Both the position numbers and the translations under genes were made by a program. The notes below the pieces were generated by a model. It saw nothing but the letters and a program-made list of their open reading frames with translations. It was not told the DNA's origin and did no database searches. A stretch of 32,525 nucleotides of DNA from a virus, in IMG/VR virus record IMGVR_UViG_3300046746_000245, positions 1-32,525 of that record. The stretch is one strand, 5' to 3'. This document shows positions 26,991 through 32,525 of this stretch, piece by piece (the first letter of the stretch is position 1; each line of letters starts with the position of its first letter).

Positions 26991-27917
26991 ATGATTATTA
27001 GTGAAATTGCAAAAAAAATTACTGCTGATATGCTAAATGAAAACTTAGCTAAGAAATTCGGCCAGCGTATTAACTTAGAACAGTTTACGTTAGAGCAACT
27101 ACAAGATGCTCGTAATAAAATTAGAACAACACTTAGTCAAGTTGAGACAAACGAAAGTTTCAATGCTGTAGCTAACGAAAACTATCAAAAGTCTAAGATG
27201 TACCTAGATGTGCTTAACCAAGCAATTAAAGAGCGTCAGTCAATCGAAGAAAAGAAAAAGCCAGATACAAATAAGAATGGTATTCCTGATTATGCAGAAG
27301 ACGGCAAAGGTCCAAACGATCTTGCTAAAGGCAAAAAAGGTAGCAAGCCTAAAAAAGGCGAAGTACCTCCACAGTTTAAAAAGAAGAACGAAAGTATTGT
27401 TAAAGAAGGTGCTGAAGATAGTGCTGAACTAGTAATGGCTGCAAAAGATATGGTTGACCGTGTTACAGGTTGGATGGAAGATACAGCAGAGATGCAAACA
27501 GAATCAATGTTAGAACTAGCAGACGCAATCCGTGATGAAATGGGTAGCGAAGCAAGTGAAGCATTTGTTAATACTGTTAAGCCAGGACTAGAAGCAATGT
27601 ACACTGCAATGGAAGGCACACGTCAATCATTAACAGCGGGTGTTGGACAGCTTACAGGCGAAGGCGAGCCTATGGATACAATGGGTGGTGACGACATGGA
27701 CATGGATATGGACATGGAACCAACAACAGATATGGATGCAGATGATGCAGGCATGGATGACATTGACATGGCAGCAGCAGATGATGCAGGTGACGACTTT
27801 GGAGCAGACGCAGCAGCAACAGGCGGCGAAGAAGAAGCAGGCAGAGCAAAACGTGAAAGTGTACAACGTTCACGTAAGCTAGGTAAAATACTTGCTAAAG
27901 AGTCAAAAAAAAAATAA
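26991..27917 (+). CDS. acidic scaffold/prohead-core-like protein (308 aa)
   Basis: Leader MIISEIAKKITADMLNEN has E5 and L15-N-E17. Then come a helical domain (INLEQFTLEQLQDARNKI), a lysine-rich linker, a calcium-binding-like loop DTNKNGIPDYAED (residues 92-104), a second helical domain (AADKMVDRV type) and a D/M-rich tail made of GAC-ATG codon repeats (MDMDMDME). A last basic tip reads LGKILAKESKKK. The composition suits a prohead core or scaffold component that is later cleaved. Its stop lies inside an A10 run, beyond which the -1 frame stays open for 105 codons. Confidence 0.7.
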   Translation: MIISEIAKKITADMLNENLAKKFGQRINLEQFTLEQLQDARNKIRTTLSQVETNESFNAVANENYQKSKMYLDVLNQAIKERQSIEEKKKPDTNKNGIPDYAEDGKGPNDLAKGKKGSKPKKGEVPPQFKKKNESIVKEGAEDSAELVMAAKDMVDRVTGWMEDTAEMQTESMLELADAIRDEMGSEASEAFVNTVKPGLEAMYTAMEGTRQSLTAGVGQLTGEGEPMDTMGGDDMDMDMDMEPTTDMDADDAGMDDIDMAAADDAGDDFGADAAATGGEEEAGRAKRESVQRSRKLGKILAKESKKK

Positions 27918-27940
27918 TTGAAACCTTAGATACTTCTAAG
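27905..27940 (+). promoter_or_regulatory. candidate -1 frameshift / slippage signal
   Basis: Ten A residues (27905-27914) directly precede the TAA of the scaffold-like gene. Ten bases further, CTTAGA-TACT-TCTAAG (27925-27940) forms a 6-bp hairpin. A slip of one base back at the run would join the 308-residue frame to the downstream frame (27914-28231). Confidence 0.55.
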
Positions 27941-28231
27941 TTACTACAAGTTCTACTCACAAAAGCTAAAGACGAAGAGTCAGTTAAGATCACATTTGAT
28001 GATCTTAACGCCATCATGATGCGCATGGGTAACCAACAGTTTGACTATGATGTTTTTAAAGCAGCATATGATATGGATGATAGAGTGCAAGGTATAACAA
28101 AGAACTTTGACAAAGATATGATCGAACTTGTAAGCAATAACGATTTTGAAGCACCACAAGGGGGAGCAGATCCCGAAGCAGATGTTAGTAATATGGCAAA
28201 ACGTGCTACTGATGTAGGTGCAAAACTTTAA
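27914..28231 (+). CDS. -1 frame extension of scaffold-like protein, or separate small protein
   Basis: The frame is open from the A10 run to TAA at 28229-28231. The first ATG is at 28016, giving 71 residues with no ribosome binding site. The upstream part is clearly protein-like (IETLDTSKLLQVLLTKAKDE, then VKITFDDLNAIMMRMG), so a start at 28016 would discard a coding stretch. The C-terminal part is acidic and helical (YDVFKAAYDMDDRVQGI, ADPEADVSNMAKRATDVG). It is therefore either expressed by frameshifting or slippage, or a rare ATT start at 27917 is used, or an indel in the A-run is an assembly error. Confidence 0.6.
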   Translation: MIETLDTSKLLQVLLTKAKDEESVKITFDDLNAIMMRMGNQQFDYDVFKAAYDMDDRVQGITKNFDKDMIELVSNNDFEAPQGGADPEADVSNMAKRATDVGAKL

Positions 28232-28232
28232 C

Positions 28233-28261
28233 TTGACAACTAAAAGATTTCATGTTAATAT
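28233..28261 (+). promoter_or_regulatory. sigma70-type promoter
   Basis: TTGACA (28233-28238), 17 bp, TAATAT (28256-28261), directly after the preceding stop and 20 bp before the nuclease gene. It allows early expression within a late region. Confidence 0.7.
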
Positions 28262-28281
28262 AATTTAACAGTGGAGATCTT

Positions 28282-28962
28282 ATGAGTTTAATTACAAAAG
28301 TTTATGAATATAAAGAAATTAAGCGTAAGTCAGTAGATGGCAAGCGCAAGTATCTAACACCTGACGGCAATGCTGTTGCTAGTGTTACAACTATACTAGA
28401 TAATACAAAAGATAAAACTCACCTTATCGCCTGGCGTAAACGTGTAGGTGAAAAGAAAGCACAAGAAATTACAACTGAAGCAGCAGGTGTAGGAACACGT
28501 ATGCACAAGTACTTAGAAGATTATGTCGACTATGGTACGTGGGCAGAACCTGGAAGTAATCCTTATGCTAAACAAGCACACATGATGGCTACACAGGTAA
28601 GAGAACATGCTATGGTTCACGTGGATGAAATATGGGGTAGCGAAGTTGCATTATATGTTCCACAGATGTATGCCGGCACAACTGACCTTGTAGGCAAATA
28701 CAAAGGTAATCCCTGCATAATGGATTTTAAACAAACCAACAAGCCAAAGAAATTAGAATGGGTTGAAGATTACTTCCTACAGCTTACAGCATATGCAATT
28801 GCACATAATGAAGTTTATGGTACTGATATCCGTGAAGGACATATTTTTATGTGCAGTCGTGCAGGAGAGTATCAACAGTTTGATCTATGGCCACACGAGT
28901 TTGAAGAATGGGAACAAGAATGGTGGAAAAGAGTCTATGCATATTATGAGAAGCATGGATGA
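28282..28962 (+). CDS. PD-(D/E)XK exonuclease, MGME1/RecB-like
   Basis: Metal-dependent DNase fold with motifs in order: GTRMHKYLED (H75), GSEVALY (E121), AGTTDLVGKY (D135), CIMDFKQTNKP with D148 and K150, and QLTAYAIAHN (Q167). The same set is found in mitochondrial MGME1 and phage RecB-like exonucleases, which trim DNA ends in replication, recombination or host DNA degradation. TGGAG lies before the ATG and a sigma70 promoter upstream, so it may be made before late proteins. Overlaps the next gene by 4 bp. Confidence 0.85.
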   Translation: MSLITKVYEYKEIKRKSVDGKRKYLTPDGNAVASVTTILDNTKDKTHLIAWRKRVGEKKAQEITTEAAGVGTRMHKYLEDYVDYGTWAEPGSNPYAKQAHMMATQVREHAMVHVDEIWGSEVALYVPQMYAGTTDLVGKYKGNPCIMDFKQTNKPKKLEWVEDYFLQLTAYAIAHNEVYGTDIREGHIFMCSRAGEYQQFDLWPHEFEEWEQEWWKRVYAYYEKHG

Positions 28963-29525
28963 TTAATTTACAATTATATTTTCCTACAGTGATAGGAAAT
29001 AGTTATCAACATGAACTAAGGAACGAGTTACTGCCTATCGTTAAGGACATACTCTCAAATGACGATAACATAACAAATGAATGGGGTTATAAAAATACCT
29101 ATAACGGACATGAAGGTTTAGAAAAGTTATCTTCAATGCAGCCTTTTAATGATTTTATTAAAGAAGCAGGTAGTAATTATCTGCAACAGTTGGGCTACGC
29201 TGATATTGAAATAAATCCTGTAATCTTTGCAAGTGAAATGCACAAAGGAGATAGCCATGATAGGCACTGTCATCCAGGTGCATTGTTGTCAGGAGTGTTT
29301 TATTTAGATTGTCCTATAGGTTCAAGTGACATTAATTTTTACGATCCTCGATCTTTCCGTGATGTTAGAGCATTAGAGCGTGTTGACACTAATATATTCA
29401 CTAGCGACTCTGCAATCTATACTCCAGAAAATGGTTTGTTTTTAATATGGGAGTCTTGGATACATCACCAAGTTTCTGTAAACAATAGCGACACTGGAAG
29501 AATTACATTAGTGTTCAACGCATAA
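28959..29525 (+). CDS. 2OG-Fe(II) oxygenase-like protein
   Basis: The layout fits the putative 2OG-Fe(II) oxygenase group of marine phages: an aromatic N-terminus (LYFPTVIGNSYQH), the iron-site HDRHCHPGALLSGVFYLDCP (H103/H105), NFYDPR (D129), and the distal ESWIHHQVSVN (H169/H170) followed by R181 for 2-oxoglutarate. Such enzymes hydroxylate proteins or nucleic acids. Substrate unknown; its position just upstream of the tail spike gene could mean virion protein modification, which is inference. Confidence 0.8.
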   Translation: MINLQLYFPTVIGNSYQHELRNELLPIVKDILSNDDNITNEWGYKNTYNGHEGLEKLSSMQPFNDFIKEAGSNYLQQLGYADIEINPVIFASEMHKGDSHDRHCHPGALLSGVFYLDCPIGSSDINFYDPRSFRDVRALERVDTNIFTSDSAIYTPENGLFLIWESWIHHQVSVNNSDTGRITLVFNA

Positions 29526-29529
29526 ATAT
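29521..29529 (+). promoter_or_regulatory. late promoter box CATAAATAT
   Basis: CATAAATAT overlaps the previous stop, 17 bp before the tail spike ATG. Confidence 0.6.
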
Positions 29530-29545
29530 GTTATAGGAGATCGAA

Positions 29546-31243
29546 ATGGCTGTAGTTCAAATATCACGTATACAAGTTCGTAGAGGACAAAAGAATCAAG
29601 GCACTGGCATACCTCAACTAGCAAGTGGAGAACTTGGTTGGGCAGTAGATAGCCAAGAGCTTTATATAGGTAACGGAAGTGTAAGTGAAGGTTCACCTGC
29701 TGTAGGTAATACAAAAATACTAACGCAAAATGAAAATATATTTGATTTTGCCAATGACTATGAATACAAAACACTTGATCCAACTATCACAACAGGCAAA
29801 GATAGTAACAGCCCTGTTCAAAGAACACTACAAAGTAAAATGGATGACTGGGTGAACGCAGAAGACTTTGGTGTTATACCGGGTGTAAACTGTACACGTG
29901 AGTTACAAAATGCTTTATTACAATTATATCCTAGTGACATACAGAATACTTCAACAGCAAAACGTGTAAACCTGTTTATAAAGCCAGGAGTGTATTCACT
30001 TTCAAGCACAATTTACATTCCTAGTAATGTAACACTTATTGGTGCAGGTAAAGAAAATACAAAGTTTGAATCAACTGCTAATGTTGCTTTTCAAATAATT
30101 AACTCATATGATGTCAACAATGGCGGCGCACAAGTTTCAATTGATTGGGCATTGACTGCACAAGCAGCTACCTATACCAGTGTAACAGGTGCAGGACTAC
30201 CTACTACAACTGCAAGCAATCGTCCACGTAATATCAACTTACAAGGCTTTACTTTAAAATCAATGATAAATGATTGTGTTTTGATACAGATGGATGCACC
30301 AATGTTTTGTAAAATTTATGACGTTGCTCTAGAAGGTATTTGGGCAATGAACGATCCATTATATGCTTCAAAGGCAGCAGTCGTTATCACAGCAGAAAAC
30401 AATACTGATACAACAAACTTATCATTTACTGAAGTAGACTTTAAAAATACCAACGTAGGTATTTTGTCTAATTATGATGCACATAAAATACATTGCTCAG
30501 GTTGTAAGTTTAGCACACATAGCAGAGCAATTATATTTGGACAGACAATCACTAACGTAGCTGGTAGTACAAATGGTCCACAAGATGCACTAATTGAACA
30601 CAGTCATTTTGAAAACACTAACTTAGAAGCAATCCTAGTTGACAAAGGTAGCAACAATAGAAGTAAGGAAAATACTTTTGTGACCTGCGGTAACAATGGG
30701 GGCAATGAACTTAACCAAGCACATCCTGTTATTAAGTTTACAACACCTAGCAATGAAAGCTCCCTAGATTGGTTTGGTAGAACAGACAGTGCAGGTGATA
30801 CAACATCGTTCCTTAGTATTGATTATATACCTGAAGTAAGTGGCCCTGGTCGTCATACACAAAGGCGTAACACACATAAGTTTATGATTGAAAATCTATC
30901 ATCAACAACTAAGGTAGACTTTATAAGATTACCAGGTGATGCTAATCGCACAGCAATTATTGATTATGATTATAGTTCACAAGCAGAAGATGCAAGACGC
31001 AACGGACGCTTGGTTGTAACTTACGATGCAGTTGATAATAGCATTTATTTAGAAGACGATCATCACATTGTCGGAGCAAGTGCTTTAGATGGTGTAACTA
31101 GTTTACCAAAACTCAGATTCTTTACACGATATGATGCTAATATTAATACAGTAATAATAACATATCAGAATCAACTAGACGAAAGAGTAGGATCAACCTA
31201 CGATGGTGCAAACTTTAACTTTAAACTAACTTATGTGAATTAA
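29546..31243 (+). CDS. tail fibre/spike with pectate-lyase-like beta-helix
   Basis: AGGAGATCGAA precedes the ATG. Residues 6-45 (RIQVRRGQKNQG, then LASGELGWAVDSQELYIGNG) match the N-terminal domain of phage tropism determinants and short fibres. From about residue 103, AEDFGVIPG and CTRELQNALLQLYP mark the start of a pectate-lyase-superfamily right-handed beta-helix, and repeated strands follow to about 430 (INLQGFTLKSM, VDFKNTNVGILS, HSHFENTNLEAIL). A distinct C-terminal beta domain ends the protein. It probably binds, and might cleave, a host surface glycan. No catalytic residues can be assigned by eye. Confidence 0.85.
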   Translation: MAVVQISRIQVRRGQKNQGTGIPQLASGELGWAVDSQELYIGNGSVSEGSPAVGNTKILTQNENIFDFANDYEYKTLDPTITTGKDSNSPVQRTLQSKMDDWVNAEDFGVIPGVNCTRELQNALLQLYPSDIQNTSTAKRVNLFIKPGVYSLSSTIYIPSNVTLIGAGKENTKFESTANVAFQIINSYDVNNGGAQVSIDWALTAQAATYTSVTGAGLPTTTASNRPRNINLQGFTLKSMINDCVLIQMDAPMFCKIYDVALEGIWAMNDPLYASKAAVVITAENNTDTTNLSFTEVDFKNTNVGILSNYDAHKIHCSGCKFSTHSRAIIFGQTITNVAGSTNGPQDALIEHSHFENTNLEAILVDKGSNNRSKENTFVTCGNNGGNELNQAHPVIKFTTPSNESSLDWFGRTDSAGDTTSFLSIDYIPEVSGPGRHTQRRNTHKFMIENLSSTTKVDFIRLPGDANRTAIIDYDYSSQAEDARRNGRLVVTYDAVDNSIYLEDDHHIVGASALDGVTSLPKLRFFTRYDANINTVIITYQNQLDERVGSTYDGANFNFKLTYVN

Positions 31244-31668
31244 TGTTCAATCAAAAATACGAAGATAGGTTACAGATGTGGTCTGTCTTTAGACAATCAT
31301 TGGAAACAAGTGTAGATCCATTACAAGATGTAGTAGCTAATTATGGACAGGCTCCTACAGTTAGTATCCATACGGATGCTTACAACAAAGACACATGGCC
31401 TACACCTTGGGAGTTAATTCAAGAGAACCAGTACTGCGAGTTCTGTATCGTACTAGGTCAATGTTATTCTTTACAGTTAACCGAACGCTTTAAAGGGGTT
31501 GACTTTGAGATACATATCAGTGTAGATAAGGAAAAAGCAAAAGATTTTTATCTACTTCACACGCAAGAAAGGGTAATAGGATATGACAAGTATAAGCACG
31601 TTTGTAAGAACGAATTACCCAAAACAATCGAAACTCAGATTAAATATCCTATGCCCAAAATCCAATAA
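31243..31668 (+). CDS. conserved phage hypothetical protein (141 aa)
   Basis: ATG overlaps the tail spike stop by one base (TAATG). The protein has an aromatic, cysteine-containing core (WELIQENQYCEFCIVLGQCY, SLQLTERFKGVDFEI) and a charged end (KYKHVCKNELPKTI). The one-base overlap suggests a role linked to the spike, perhaps a chaperone or tail accessory; this is inference. No family recognised. Confidence 0.7.
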   Translation: MFNQKYEDRLQMWSVFRQSLETSVDPLQDVVANYGQAPTVSIHTDAYNKDTWPTPWELIQENQYCEFCIVLGQCYSLQLTERFKGVDFEIHISVDKEKAKDFYLLHTQERVIGYDKYKHVCKNELPKTIETQIKYPMPKIQ

Positions 31669-31672
31669 ATAT
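31664..31672 (+). promoter_or_regulatory. late promoter-like box AATAAATAT
   Basis: AATAAATAT overlaps the previous stop, 36 bp before nrdA. A late box on a nucleotide metabolism gene would be unusual; it may be chance or a second promoter. Confidence 0.4.
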
Positions 31673-31707
31673 CAGATACAATAACAAAGAGAAAGAGGAG
31701 TGTCAAT

Positions 31708-32525
31708 ATGGCCAACGGTATCCATATCATTAAACGAAATGGCAACAAAGAATTATTAAACATCGACAAGATACATTTCGTTGTTGAAGAAGCATGTAAC
31801 GGACTAGCAGGCGTGAGCAGCAGTCAAATTGAAATGAATGCTAACCTACAATTTTATGATGGTATGAGTACAGGCGAGATCCAAGAAGTGCTAGTACGCA
31901 GCGCAAATGATCTTATTTCATTAGACGCTCCGAATTATCAATATGCTGCTGCACGTTTATTAAGCTACGGTCTATATAAAGAAGTGTTTGGTCAATACGA
32001 ACACATTTCTTTAGGTGATATGATTCATAAAAATATTGAGCGCGGACTGTATGATACTACTATACTAGATTCCTATACGCAAGATGAAATTGCAACACTT
32101 GATGGTTACATTAGACACAAGCGTGATGAAAACTTTACCTATGCAGGATTACGCCAAGTAGTTGACAAATATCTTGTACAGGATCGTTCTACAAATGAGA
32201 TATTCGAAACTCCTCAGTTCATGTATATGCTGATCGCGGCAACATTATTTGCACAGTATCCAAAAGAAGATAGATTATATTATGTAAGGAGATACTACGA
32301 TGCTACATCACTTTTCAAAATCAATATCCCAACCCCAGTCATGGCGGGGGTGCGCACTCCAGTCAGACAGTTTGCCTCCTGTGTCCTCGTTGATTCGAAT
32401 GACACGCTTGATTCCATTTTTGCCAGTGATATGTCTATTGGACGTTACACAGCGCAGAGAGCTGGCATCGGCATTAACGCAGGGCGCATCAGAGGAGTTA
32501 ATTCAAAAATTCGAGGAGGCGAAGT
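31708..32525 (+). CDS. nrdA: ribonucleotide reductase class I alpha subunit (5' part)
   Basis: Starts at ATG 31708 after GAGGAG and runs off the window; 272 codons are visible of roughly 750. An ATP-cone (residues 4-95: IHIIKRNGNKELLNIDKIHF) is followed by the R1 N-terminal domain and the start of the barrel: NIPTPVMAGVRTPVRQFASC with redox cysteine C225 at the E. coli position, and RAGIGINAGRIRG. The enzyme reduces ribonucleotides to dNTPs. The last 200 bp use C- and G-ending codons more than the earlier part of the gene. It opens a new operon, likely with nrdB beyond the window. Confidence 0.93.
   Translation, partial: MANGIHIIKRNGNKELLNIDKIHFVVEEACNGLAGVSSSQIEMNANLQFYDGMSTGEIQEVLVRSANDLISLDAPNYQYAAARLLSYGLYKEVFGQYEHISLGDMIHKNIERGLYDTTILDSYTQDEIATLDGYIRHKRDENFTYAGLRQVVDKYLVQDRSTNEIFETPQFMYMLIAATLFAQYPKEDRLYYVRRYYDATSLFKINIPTPVMAGVRTPVRQFASCVLVDSNDTLDSIFASDMSIGRYTAQRAGIGINAGRIRGVNSKIRGGE

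Noticed and set aside
27680-27770. GACATGGA-type short tandem repeat considered as a regulatory repeat
   Set aside because: Explained by coding for the MDMDMDME tail of the acidic protein.
27630-27882. Three frames (two minus, one plus) of 67-80 residues in the D/M-rich region
   Set aside because: They arise from the GAC-ATG codon repeats of the scaffold-like gene and encode low-complexity products.
1-32525. tRNA genes, integrase, insertion sequences, CRISPR arrays
   Set aside because: Looked for TTCGA-type T-loops with acceptor pairing, transposase motifs and regularly spaced repeats; none was convincing by eye.

Overview
The window reads as part of a large lytic phage genome of the marine T4-like (myovirus) type. 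The evidence is short, tightly packed and overlapping genes, T4-type late promoters (TATAAATA/TAAATAC), a class I ribonucleotide reductase gene, a beta-helix tail fibre/spike, and proteins carrying T4-style capsid-targeting N-termini. The probable host is a marine alphaproteobacterium. This is inferred from a full-length 5-aminolevulinate synthase (C4 heme pathway), a pseudoazurin, and DUF1127, DUF6356 and aa3-oxidase subunit IV-like proteins, all typical of that class. No tRNA, IS element, integrase or CRISPR array was seen.

Layout. (1) 1-471: non-coding, rich in TATAGTAGAG repeats and inverted repeats. (2) 472-7511, minus strand: an early region of about 22 small, mostly unknown genes in short operons, served by eight near-identical sigma70-type promoters (TTGACA-N16/17-TATTAT). 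(3) 7572-10063, plus: a basic presumed head-internal protein, AlgH/YqgE, secreted small proteins and an HNH endonuclease. (4) 10074-11682, minus: DUF454 membrane protein and 5-aminolevulinate synthase. (5) 11826-13446, plus: a small membrane protein and a probable virion protein set. (6) 13535-16871, minus: an unusual auxiliary module with pseudoazurin, a CPxC membrane protein, DoxX, an oxidase subunit IV-like protein, DUF6356, DUF1127 and other miniproteins. (7) 17071-19955, plus: PiT-like phosphate permease, nucleotide-sugar dehydrogenase, PRPP synthetase. (8) 19952-20710, minus: class 3 lipase. (9) 20780-31668, plus, late: nucleotidyltransferase-like and ligase-like enzymes, basic internal proteins, a scaffold-like acidic protein with a possible -1 frameshift, a PD-(D/E)XK nuclease, a 2OG-Fe(II) oxygenase and the tail spike. 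(10) 31708-end: nrdA, cut by the window edge.

How it works together. The early block probably adapts the host. The auxiliary genes suggest maintenance of heme supply, electron transport, phosphate uptake and nucleotide precursors (PRPP, dNTPs) during infection. The late block encodes virion parts. The most striking observations are: a set of proteins, including two nucleotidyltransferase-superfamily enzymes, that share a capsid-targeting-like N-terminus and so may be packaged and injected; an A10 run plus hairpin at the junction of two reading frames; the respiration/heme module; TGTAAC dyads near the promoters of that module; and a five-copy 12-mer AACAGCGGGGCC. All functions are read from sequence motifs by eye; no database search was run.
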